The notes under the pieces are model-generated. The model saw only the letters and a program-made list of their open reading frames with translations. It ran no database searches and was not told where the DNA came from. Shown one piece after another: positions 31,892-42,001 of a DNA stretch of 64,000 bases. Both the position numbers and the translations under genes were made by a program. Each line of letters opens with the position of its first letter. Position 1 is the first letter of the stretch. The stretch is from Plectosphaerella cucumerina (taxonomy: Eukaryota > Ascomycota > Sordariomycetes > Glomerellales > Plectosphaerellaceae): assembly GCA_020746995.1 (NCBI GenBank), contig JAGPXD010000005.1, forward strand, positions 3,286,001 through 3,350,000, read 5' to 3'.

Positions 31892-33948
31892 AGGTCTCAA
31901 CCTTCAGCACGAGACGAATCAGAGACAGCCAATCCATGGACAATCCATCGGCTTGGTTTTGTCCTTATGACGATGATATGACGGGCGGATCACTGCATTC
32001 GACCGGCATGTTAGTCCTTTGAAGAAATCAAGGACACATCTTAATGACTACTCCTGACGGGGGCATGTCGACATCCCTGAACGGGACACGGCCTTTGGAC
32101 ATGGCGGGAAAACAACCCGTGGGAGGACGATTGGATTTAATCTGCTTGTAGGAGTGTAATACCACGGCATTTGATCAATACATTCACATCACTAATTCAG
32201 AAGTATTTCCTGTGTCAAAATTTGTGACCACATCTGCAGTGAGAACACTAATCAGGGGGGGAAACGTTGGATTCCCAACGGCGGAGACCATTCTCACGAC
32301 AGGAACGCGGACGATGATGTGAGGCTTGGATAGAGTGAGGTGAGCTGAGATGGGTGGGTGTGTGGGTCGCATGGCCAGATCACGCAAGCACAGCAAGCGA
32401 CCCGATCCAAGGAAAGACGGAACAGGGCCAGAAAAGCAGGTTGGAGCAGGGGCCCCGCTCGGGATGGGCATTGAGATCGTCGATGGAGGATGCGTCCCAG
32501 GTCCAAGGGAGCTCATTTGTCCGGGCCGCACACCCTCCGCGGCCTACGCGTAAGCCCATGGGGCCGGGGTATTTTCCGGGGCATGCGGCGTGCCGCCGGG
32601 AGTTCAGAGGGAGGGTGGGCGGGGGGAACTTGCAAGGTACGGGCTGTGCGACCTGAGCTGATGCAGACTTTTCAAGGTGAGAGCTTGACGCTGGGCTCGG
32701 CAGGACGGCTTATGCTTACTTGGAACTGTACTGAAGGATTGAGAAATCCAGCCAAGCCTGGCGGCACCCCGTCGGAAGCTTGTCATGCCTCCTCGCTGCC
32801 GCGCCGCCTCGCACTGGACGGGCGGCTGCAGAGAGCGGTGTTTGGAGTTGATGGACGCCTTTCTTGGGTGTAGGTTCCCGTCATGGTGACCACGGGGGAA
32901 GATGATTGGCGGGGTTGAAGTATGGTGTCTAGCTTACAGGCCCCGATGGCCGTGCGAGCCGTCTATGCTTTATTTTGACTTTTTCATACACCCGTGGCTG
33001 TAGCTTTGGAGCTTGGGATGAGAGTTGTCCGGACTGGCCGACACACCACACTTCCTTGTGGCTAAGGAGGGGGAGAAACAGGCTGTTAGGATGGATGCGT
33101 TTGGCTTGGGGCTAGGAGAGGCACCAGGGGCGAGGGGGACGCGTGGTGTTGGGGGGCCGAGGGCCGATGAGCTGGTCTGGTCTGAGGTGGTCTCGTCTGA
33201 TGGATGATGCAAGTGGCATGTCACTGCGTCCCGCTTCGTCTTGCTGCTTTAAGGACGGGGAGCCGAGGTGAGAACCGAGACGTTTGCAACGGAGGCTCTC
33301 TTTTCCATGCCATCATGTCGTCCATGAGTTTGGCCCCTATCGCGGAAAGCTAAGTCAGTCACACAGAAGAATGAATTTGTGTTTCTCACTTTTTGAATCC
33401 AATTGAGCCTTGTTCGGACTTCCCGTCTGGTTCATGTCGAACTTTCATCTGGGGGGAGCTCTCACAGACAGACCAAGGGACAGAGTGACGAGTGCGCTAG
33501 TCCCAAATAGGCGATCATGATCCTTCTCTGCGAACAGCGGCCATGGCAAAACATCTCCTCCGCCAGGTCCGACTTGCCAGTTGCCAGTCCTCTCCAACCA
33601 GGACTGTAGTGTAACATCCTCCAGACGGCCCGCCACAGACTCGCTGCTTGGGGCAACGCCTGCAACCCGCCCGGCGCCTCCCCAGCAACGATCGAGATGG
33701 CCAACACGGCGATGCTCCCGCCGAGCAAAATAGCGTCGCAGGGGCGGCCAACATGGACTAGCAGCCTTGCAGACCAAGGACCTTGTCCGCACGCCCCCCC
33801 GGTCCGGCCGAGCTACTCCGGCGCAGGTCCTTGGCACGGCTGCCGAGCCGACGAGCAAAGTCCGGGGATACCCAGTCTTGCCAGTGAGGGAAGAGAGAAA
33901 AGTAAACTCCATATTGCCATGCCATAGTCTAGGGGTATCATATGCTTT
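31892..33948. other. Gene-poor interval, 2 kb
   Basis: 3' flank of the GPI-protein gene and 3' flank of the NFKBIL1-like gene. Short frames on both strands show no coding character. No repeats or regulatory structure were recognised. Confidence 0.45.
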
Positions 33949-35031
33949 TCATCGCCGGTACTCTCCCCACAGCCCGTCGACGACCTGGAAAACGGCCGTC
34001 ACATCCGCCAACACCTCGTTGTCGACCTTGCCTCCCTCCGCGCGTGCCTGGATCTTGTCCGGATGCCACCGCACCCTCTCCTCGCGCAGCCTCGCCGCCT
34101 TGTCTTCACCTTCTAGCCCATCGACGAAGAAGCGTCTCACTGCCTCGCCGTCGCGAACGCCTTCCCGACGCCCATCCTCCGTCGGCCAAGGCAGCTCCTC
34201 CGTCTCCCTTGCGTCCCATGCCTTCCACCCGGCAAGATATCCCTCCCACCTCGCCTTCCTGGCCTTTCGCCCCCTCCTCTCCTCCCCTCGTCGTAGACTC
34301 TCCTCCAGCTCCCTCCTCACCCGCTCATCCCGCCTCGCCTCACGCTTCAGCCGCTCCGCTTCTTCCTTCTCCTTCTTCCGCGCCTCCCGACGCGTAGCCT
34401 GCTCCTCCAACATGCCCTCATGAGTCTTCTCCCACATGCGCCGACGGACGTACGTCGCGTACTCCTCGTCGTTCATCTGCTCCAGCTCGCCGGTTGGGCC
34501 GGTAGCCTCGGACGCGTACACGTGTACTGGCTGGCCGTAGACACCCTCCCAGTACGCGGCGCCTTCGTCGTCGGCCATGGCGTCGAAGAGGGACTCGCGG
34601 AAGGCCGTGTCGGGGGACAGAGCGCGGGGTTCGTGGGGGTTTGTCGGCGTCGGGGACCGGGAGCGGTGATGGCGGCGACGGCTGCGGTGGCTTCGTGAAG
34701 AGGTTGAGGGTTCTTTGGGCCGGTCCCGGTGGGAGCGCTTCTTGAAGCGAAACTTCGTGGAGCGCGGGCGCCACTCGTCGTCGGACCGCTGCTCGTCCCC
34801 ATAGTCGCGCTTCTTGTCTTTTCCGTCGCCGTCTTGCCCGCGATCGCTCGTAGCCTCCCCGTCATCTTTGCGTCGTGACCTGCGTGATTCCGTCTCTTCA
34901 GTGTCATGCCTTCCCGAGGGACTGCGCGATGTCCTGCGGCGCTTGCTGCTGCTGCTTTTTGCGTCGTTCGTCTCGGGGTTGATGGACGACAGTATGTGTC
35001 GCCGCCGCGGCGACGTGGTCCGGCTCGTCAT
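33949..35031 (-). CDS. NFKBIL1-like protein, 360 aa
   Basis: Single exon. The N-terminal third is an Arg/Ser-rich region like that of splicing proteins (TKFRFKKRSHRDR, SHRSRRRHHRSRSPTPT). Then come FRESLFDAMADDEGAAYWEGVYG and MNDEEYATYVRRRMWEKTHE, a charged helix, and a C-terminal module with EERVRWHPDKIQARAE and VTAVFQVVDGLWGEYRR. These three blocks match the conserved part of NF-kappa-B inhibitor-like protein 1. The animal ankyrin repeats are absent. The WHPDK motif recalls the J-domain HPD, and the RS region hints at a nuclear role in mRNA processing, though the function in fungi is not established. It is divergent from the hypothetical gene at 35560. Confidence 0.8.
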   Translation of the reverse strand: MTSRTTSPRRRHILSSINPETNDAKSSSSKRRRTSRSPSGRHDTEETESRRSRRKDDGEATSDRGQDGDGKDKKRDYGDEQRSDDEWRPRSTKFRFKKRSHRDRPKEPSTSSRSHRSRRRHHRSRSPTPTNPHEPRALSPDTAFRESLFDAMADDEGAAYWEGVYGQPVHVYASEATGPTGELEQMNDEEYATYVRRRMWEKTHEGMLEEQATRREARKKEKEEAERLKREARRDERVRRELEESLRRGEERRGRKARKARWEGYLAGWKAWDARETEELPWPTEDGRREGVRDGEAVRRFFVDGLEGEDKAARLREERVRWHPDKIQARAEGGKVDNEVLADVTAVFQVVDGLWGEYRR

Positions 35032-35559
35032 CGCAATAAGCGGGGTCTCATCGGGGCGATCGTGTGATGGGTAGGGCGTGTGGCTGTTCGGAAATAGAAG
35101 ACGTTGGTCGAGGTCGAAAGCTTGTTGACGTCGCCTAGGGGAGTTGCTTGGCTGTCTAGCTGACTAAGCCAGTACTGTTTGGCTCCTGCTCGACTGGCTC
35201 CCACCCGCCTACCTTTGAGATAGAGGATCCATCTTTCACCTTCATGACTTGAATCTGCGTATTGCTCCATGCCATGACAACATGGGAGTGCTTCCGTGGG
35301 GTGATCCTTTGTGGTGCGTGGTTCCGTGAGGGGAGGGTGATATTAAACTTTGGGACCAAATCTTGTGGTTGAGTTAGCCATGCAAAATGGTGCTAGGATT
35401 TGACATTCGGGGAACGAAGATGGGATGATCGCCGACCACCACGACCACACCAGGTATATCAGCCGCGAAGAGGTATGCATGCAAATACGATCTATCCAAG
35501 CATGAGATCCCTCAGCTCTACTGACATCTTCAACGAATGCATATTGGCCATCTTGAGAC
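35032..35559. other. Divergent promoter region, 528 bp
   Basis: Separates the NFKBIL1-like gene (leftward) from the Lys-rich hypothetical gene (rightward). No clear TATA box or repeat was seen. Confidence 0.4.
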
Positions 35560-36690
35560 ATGGCGACTGCCACGGCCCCCGCAAGACCTGAGCCGCTTGA
35601 CCCCATACCTCCCAACCTATCGACACTTCTATCGGGGCTTTTAACAGCTTCCGAGTTGTCACAGCTCACGAACCAGCTGCTCTCGTCATGGGCTCGAAAT
35701 AAACAAGTCTTCTGGACCGGAAACCTGCGTGACAAGGCACGGAAATGGGCGGTTAGTCGGGGGATGACTACCCTGTCGATGGCAATGGGACCGCTTCTGG
35801 AAGACAATAATCCCTTAAGGCTGGAGAAGGGAAAGAAGGCGATATCGAAGTATATGAAGGGTGCGTCGGCACTCTTCGCGTGGTTCGCCACTGCCGACGA
35901 CTTTGTCACAATTGTCTGTCCTCCGCCCCCCACACATTTCAATCCGGAGGGTCGTACAACTATGCAGCTCATCGAGTTACCAATTCTTATTGGCGTCTTT
36001 GGTGGCCGAGCCGTACCCAAGATTAACATCGTCCATCCCACTGTTAAGCGAGCTGTGGGCTTCACGTACCAGTTCTGGCCGACTGACGAAAGCCACGAAT
36101 GGAAAAAAGAATACGCCAAGGACTGCAAATCGAAGACGAAATGGCTCAAGAGAGCTGAAACGAGCTTAACTTCGCAGCTCGAAAACCTCCTTCGACAACG
36201 GATGACTGATCTGGGACAAAGACGGATATGCCTCATCATTCTACCCCAAAATACCGTACAAGCTACTCGTCAATTGCCGACGAACGATAAGAACAATATC
36301 AAGCACATGAACTCTTGTACCCAACTGAGTCCACAGACAAAGGCTACCGTCAAGCAAGCCAAGGTCAAGTCGACACTTGTGGAGCCTCCGCTTGTTTCCA
36401 ATGGGATCCATAACCGGAAAATATTGAAGGTCACCTCGCACACCTCGACATCGATTACAACGTCGAACAATCGAACAGGCACTAAGAAATCGAAAAGCCC
36501 TCTCACGACAGAGACTGATTCCTTGTCTCAGTCGCGAAAAAAGCTGTCACCAGTACCTCCAGGACAGGCGCGGAGGGGGTGTTCAGATACACCCAAGCGG
36601 GCCGGCAAAGACTCTGGCGCAAGCCAGAAGACGAAGCAGAAGAAGAGAAAGAAGAGAAAGAAAAACAAAGCGGCACCTCCAAAGACCTGA
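35560..36690 (+). CDS. Hypothetical protein with Lys-rich tail, 376 aa
   Basis: Single exon. I do not recognise the family. The N-terminal two thirds look folded (LSSWARNKQVFWTGNLRDKA, then TMQLIELPILIGVFGGRAVP, then AVGFTYQFWPTDESHEWKKE). From about residue 240 the protein becomes Ser/Thr/Lys-rich and ends in a strongly basic run of KKRKKRKK type, a likely nuclear or nucleolar signal. Codon use is less GC-rich than in neighbours, which fits a young or lineage-specific gene. A 298-codon frame runs antisense over 35343-36239; I prefer the plus strand because of its amino-acid composition and its length without stops. Confidence 0.55.
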   Translation: MATATAPARPEPLDPIPPNLSTLLSGLLTASELSQLTNQLLSSWARNKQVFWTGNLRDKARKWAVSRGMTTLSMAMGPLLEDNNPLRLEKGKKAISKYMKGASALFAWFATADDFVTIVCPPPPTHFNPEGRTTMQLIELPILIGVFGGRAVPKINIVHPTVKRAVGFTYQFWPTDESHEWKKEYAKDCKSKTKWLKRAETSLTSQLENLLRQRMTDLGQRRICLIILPQNTVQATRQLPTNDKNNIKHMNSCTQLSPQTKATVKQAKVKSTLVEPPLVSNGIHNRKILKVTSHTSTSITTSNNRTGTKKSKSPLTTETDSLSQSRKKLSPVPPGQARRGCSDTPKRAGKDSGASQKTKQKKRKKRKKNKAAPPKT

Positions 36691-37424
36691 GGTAGCCGGA
36701 ACGCTGTTCATGGCAAGAACACCATGCAGTCAATTGCCACAATGGAGCCAGGTACATGAACAGGAGGCGTAGGGGGTTGTGTAGCTGTTCAAAAGGCCCC
36801 GAAGACGATAGCTACATTACGGCCCAAGCCAGAATGAATAAGGTTGTACATTACCTGTAGCAAGGTATTTTATATATTCCACACGAAGAGGAAGTGCTGG
36901 GCATTTGGCAACTGGGCGATGCCGGTGGCCAGGGTTGTGAGGAGTGTTCACCGCCCCCTACATCTCTTGAACAACATTCCATTTGAAGGAAACAGTCTCG
37001 ATTACTTCTTCGGCATAGACGTACACTTTGAACACGGCTATGAACACGGCTGTGAACATGGCTGTGAACACGGCTGAGGCGATGGCCCTGCCAACGCCTT
37101 GCAGGGCCGACCTGAGACCCAACAGCAAGCACAAATCAGCCAGCCATGGCCGCCGCCATCCAGTAGTGAGCTAAGGCATCTGACGGGTGGAACAGATTTT
37201 TGCCGCAAGCTATGCATCCATAGCCCTGTTGGTGAAATGTAGGTAGCTACCTGATGTGATCTCGTCGGGCTTCGCGGAGACCTGAAAATTCCAGGCAGGC
37301 CAGGTCCGTCCACATCCCAGAATCCCGCTGTGTAGCCACCCTCTGCATATCCATTGCGCCGTGCGCCGTGTGCCGGCACGATCCATCATGATGCCCATTG
37401 TCTCATCACCTGCTTCTCACGCCC
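36691..37424. other. Convergent intergenic, 730 bp
   Basis: 3' flanks of the Lys-rich hypothetical gene and SIN1. It contains a 12-bp tandem repeat at 37029-37076 and otherwise nothing recognised. Confidence 0.45.
37029..37076. repeat. 12-bp tandem repeat, four units
   Basis: Four units of TGAACACGGCTR (37029-37040, 37041-37052, 37053-37064, 37065-37076), with one C-to-T change in the third. The period is a multiple of three, but no supported gene covers it. Confidence 0.8.
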
Positions 37425-39974
37425 TCAGCTCGTCACCTGTCCGATCAAGTTCCTAAGCTCGAGCACAATCTCACTCGCCTCGGCCGGGTTCCGCGCCTCA
37501 AAGTCGTACCGCTTCGTCTCATCGCTCCGATAGATCATGAGCTATCCAGGAGTCAGCATAACCAAAATCAGGAAAGGGAAGGGGAACACTCACTTTGAAT
37601 TGGCTCGGGTGCTTCGACGCTATCTTGCAACCGATAATTTGCGACATATGCGCCGTCGTCGTCTTGCCATCGCGGGCTGTCACAGGCTTGATGTGCACAT
37701 ACTCGCCATTAACCTCGAAGCGCCTCTCGCTCTGTGTCATCATCCGCACCGTCCGCATTCGCCAGACTGTCCATGACTTGTGCGTGCCCGTCAGCTCGGC
37801 CTGACGGCTCATGACCGCCTCCTGCGCGAGTGGGTGCTGTCCGGCGCCGCCAACCGCCTTCTTGCCCTTGCGGGCAGCCAAGCCCTCGGCGAATGGCAGC
37901 AGCTTGGGCGACGAGCTGCTCGGGGAGCCCGTCATGGCCAGGGGGCCGTCTGTTGCGAACCGTCGGCGGTGCAGCTCCAGGTCTGATTGTGTGCCAATCG
38001 TCGACACCTTGGCGTCGCCCATGATGACAGGTCCGCCGGCTGGCATCTTGAGGACGTGGTTGGCCTTGTCGAGCTGTCGCTTGCGGCATACCAGATCCAG
38101 TACCTCGGCCATGTACGTCTCCGTCGTCACGTCTAGTGTGACAAGCTGGCCTGGTGCCACGTCCGAAGAGAAGAGATGCACTCTGAGCAGCTTCTGCTTG
38201 CCGCGCGCCGTGTTGGAGACGGCCGTCGGTGCCTGAGGGGCGTCCGCGAACATGAAGCTAGCTTGCTGGCGGTACGCCGTGTTGGTCACCGGGTTGGGCC
38301 GCGGGTGCGTCTGTTCCATATACGAGACGTTGACCTGAGGCGTGTTGCGCGGTGTTGTGTCCTGGTCGCCGACGTCTTCGTCTTCGCCGGCAACCTCCTC
38401 GTCCTCTTGCGGCGTCACTGCCTGGTTCTGCTCGTACTCCGCCTGCGACGCCTGCACGAGGCCGAAGTTATCGTACGTCTTCGAGTTGGCCCTCATGCGT
38501 CCTGCGCCACGGTTGTTGGCTGTGGTGAAGGAGGAAAGGGCCTTTGTGCGGTCAAAGGGCGGGAAATCATCGTCGATCTCGCCGTCCTCCTCGACCATGC
38601 GAAGCACCCACCAGTTGGTGTTCTGTCTGTCTGCTGGGATGGGCGGCTCGCGCTTGGCGTCAATGTAGCGCCACAGGCTGAGGCCGATGAGATCGGCTAC
38701 GGTAACTGGCCGGTCGCCACCTTCGCCGTGGTGCACCATACGTCGGATCAACACCTCGTAGGGCGTCTCGGGGTCGTCCGACGACGCAGGGAAGATGCGA
38801 ACTGCGATTGGATTGTTCTCGCCCTGGCCTGACAGCGTGGCGTACTTCTCAAAGGGAACAGTCGGCTTGGTCTTGCGGGCCCTGAGTGCCGCCGACAGCA
38901 GACTCTTAGGCTGGATCATGCTCACGGGGCGGATCATGGTCATGGGCCGCGGCGGCGGTAGGGCCTGCAGGATGCGTGGTGGGGCTTGCGACTTGCGGAC
39001 GGTGGACGAGCGGGTGAATTGGCGGGGAGGCGTGCCAACAATGTGCTGCTCTGGAGCGGCCTGCTGGCCGGGGTTCTCGACGGCGTCGAGGATGCCGGTT
39101 GAATCGATGCTCTCAAGGAAGCCAGCTGACATGTCGGAACCGTCCGAGTCCTCCTCAAGCTCCTCTGGGAGCAGATCTGTGCCGGCTCGGCTGATACCCT
39201 CGGTAGGCTCCTCATTGATCCGTGCCTGCATCCTGACGGCCTTTGTGGCGGCTCTAGCGGCCTCGCGGTGCCTCTGGACAGTGGTGAGATCTGACTCGTT
39301 CTCGGAAGATACGTCGCTGCTAGTGACCGTATCTCTGCGTGCGCGCTCCTTGACGACCTCGAGTGCTGACTGCGAACCACGGCGGGTGCCGGGAGCGGCG
39401 CGCGGCGAGGCTGTTGACGAGGGCTGCTGGCGCAGGTTCGAGGACTGGATGGGACTGGACCCGGCGCGGGGGCGGACAGGCATCTTCGCGAAGCGAATCT
39501 GCTGGGCAGCGCGCTGGCTGGGTTCGTCGTCGTCGCTCTCGTCGCTAAGATCGCTACTATCGTCATCCTCCAGCGTCTCCCTCCGCTTGCGACGGCGTGT
39601 CGCCAGGCCAGGGCCAAATGTGTCGGTGCCGCCGGTAGTCAGCATTCCGCCATCGTCGGGCTCGTCCTCGAGGGTGACGCCAACGGGGCGCGGTGCCTGG
39701 AAGTATTCGGAAGCAATGGCCGTGGGTATCGGAGGCGAGTAGCAGCGCTTGACGAGGTCAGGTTGGCCCTGCCAGCCGACCTGCTTGAAGGCGGCCGAGT
39801 TCATGAAGCCCTCGTTAAGGGCGATGAGGCGCTCGCCGACGCCGTCGGCGATTTCGGTCAGGTACGCGCATCGCAGCTGGTATGCGAGGAGGCTGGGAGG
39901 AGGGAAGTCAGAAGAGAGTATCGTGGGGGGGCAGGAAACGGCGCAACTCACTCCTCACTCTGGATGACGGACAT
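37425..39974 (-). CDS. SIN1: TORC2 subunit SIN1/AVO1, 812 aa
   Basis: Three exons (39974-39952, 39892-37594, 37541-37425) join in frame. After the first 8 residues (MSVIQSED) comes LLAYQLRCAYLTEIADGVGE, typical of the fungal Sin1 N-terminus. A long acidic, disordered region follows. The CRIM domain lies at about 360-470 (NNPIAVRIFPASSDDPETPY and NTNWWVLRMVEEDGEIDDDF), which binds AGC kinase substrates. A Ras-binding-like domain lies at about 570-620 (KLLRVHLFSSDVAPG, DKANHVLKMPAGGPVIMGD), and a PH domain at about 715-805 spans the last intron (SWTVWRMRTVRMMTQSERRF). Sin1 is an essential TORC2 subunit at the plasma membrane, acting in cell-wall and actin control. Confidence 0.9.
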
Positions 39975-40639
39975 GGTGGGGGAAGGGGTGGGAGGAGAGG
40001 TATCGGGAGGTCATTCGGTCGCCGGTCGGGGTATCGGTGTTGAGGTCGGGATTGGGTATCACTAAAGCTGTTGCAGAGTAGAAAGATGAGGTGCGACCAT
40101 TGCAAGCTGGTCGCGCTTCACATTGCCTGCATGTGAAGGCTGTTGGAGTGGAAATCGAGTGTGCAGTTGGCGAGGCTGTCAAGACGCGGGATGGAGACTC
40201 GGAAAGTCGAGGGGTTCCAGCTCAGGGACCTACCACAGCGGGCAAGGACGCTGGAAACACCGAGGTGAGGCGCAGCACGTGGGTCAACAGGTGTCACTGG
40301 TGGCTTGTGAGTACCGTGTAAATACATGTAGAGAGGCACTGTACTGTCAACTGTTTGTGGCTTCAAAGCAGAAGGTTCAGGAAAAACAAAGACCCAACGA
40401 CGACCATCAAAGAAGAACCATGACAGTATCATGTCCCCCGATCATGGTTGATCAACGTCCGACGTCACTCCAGCTGGACATACAATGACACCTAGCAGCT
40501 ATCTTGTAGAAGTCAAGCAGGTCAGGAAAGGAAAGGATTCAACCATGACTTCACTCGGATCGAGCAGCCCTCAGCTTCGTTGCTCTGGCTCATCAATATC
40601 CCCTTACTCTTCACGACCTGTCATCGACTGAGATTCCCC
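39975..40639. other. Intergenic, 665 bp
   Basis: Promoter of SIN1 and 3' flank of the DUF6594 gene. No gene or element was recognised. Confidence 0.4.
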
Positions 40640-41632
40640 TCACCCCTGTCCGAAACTTGTACTCCCAATGTATACAACCTCGACTGCCGCAAAGGCAGCC
40701 GTTGCTCCGAACACCTCTGACTTCTTCGCCCCCGTTGTCAAAGCCATGACAGTCGCAAAGACGAAAGTCAGGATGACCACCCCGACGATTCTCCAGATCA
40801 TGGTGGGGATGAAGTACAGCACCAGGATGGCGACGGTGGGCAGGACCGCCGACAGCGCCACGACCAGCGCCTCCCCGAGGCGAGACACATTCTTCGTGCT
40901 GTATTCACGGACGCCGTCTTTGGTTTTGGACTACAGCCACAGGGAAAGTCAGCCAACTTCTGATTCGAAGGGGCCTGATGTTGAAACCAAAAGTTTGGAT
41001 ACCTTCCGGAAACGCCCGACCGTGGAGTGGTACAGATCCAAGAGCCTGTCCATCCCGGCGGCGGTCTGTTGGAGGAGGATCAGATCGTCTCTGTTTGCCT
41101 CTTCCCAAACCTTTGCTTCAATGCCAGAGCGCTCCAGGAAGTTACCCCCCAGATTGTCACGAATGAGCCACAACCTGAGAAAATCTTGGGCCGACTCCGT
41201 TGGTCTCGCGGCCTCCTTCATGAGCATAACCTGCTTCAGCGCTGCGTCTACATCGTCATCGACTGTGAGTATCTTCTCACGCCAGGGGAAAGAGAAGGGA
41301 GCACTGAGCGTACGATATTTTTCAAGCTTGTCCCCGATGTTGACCAGAAGCTTGAGCCGAGTTGAATCGCTCGTCTCCGCCATGTCTTTCATGTGACTGA
41401 AGCTCCTCCAGTACTTGATTTGGTCGCCTTCTTCACTGTCCCTATCGCTCTCCACCACGTCCCTGACCTCGTCTTCCAACTCCTGAAGCTCCGCCTGAAG
41501 CCGTAAGAGGTTGAGTATAGTCAGGGCGTTGAATTCGCGAAATATGGCGTGATCGGGAGATCTCGCCATGAATTGTGCGAGCTTCCAATACCCGTCGCCA
41601 TCATTGTCTGCTGTGTGATTTTGTCCAGACAT
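40640..41632 (-). CDS. DUF6594 membrane protein, 306 aa
   Basis: Two exons (41632-41003, 40930-40640) join in frame. The N-terminal block DHAIFREFNALTILNLLRLQ with a following AELQELEDEV is the hallmark of DUF6594 (PF20237). A charged helical region follows, and the second exon encodes two adjacent TM segments (about 230-250 and 253-273) and a third hydrophobic stretch close to the C-terminus (about 282-300). The function of DUF6594 is unknown. It is common in expanded, fast-evolving families of ascomycetes, often next to NLR-like or heterokaryon-incompatibility genes. It is divergent, 369 bp away, from a retropepsin-like gene. Confidence 0.8.
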
Positions 41633-42001
41633 GCAGACGGTGGAAGAGAAAGCGCCAGGATCTAGGAGGTAAGACAGGGAAAGGTGAACTTGATGGATTT
41701 CAAACCTGGATCAGGCTGAGTAGCTTTGAAATGGGCATAGGGGTTTTGTCTGGGCGCAAGACGACTGGTCGCCTCACATCATCCACTGCCACGTCAACCT
41801 GCATGACCCCTCGTGCGGCTGAGCATATCACTCCCCTACTAACATTGCCAATTCTAGAACTCGACCTCCTTGTGCGGCAGCCAGAACAATATGCTTCACG
41901 ATAATTAGGAGCTCCAGCCCCTGAGATTCGAAACCTTTGCTTCCCCCCGGTCAACCGCAAAGCCTTTAGCACTCCGCGACCGAAGTGGTAGAACGTCTGA
42001 G
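41633..42001. other. Divergent promoter, 369 bp
   Basis: Shared by the DUF6594 gene and the retropepsin-like gene. No TATA box was identified. Confidence 0.4.
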
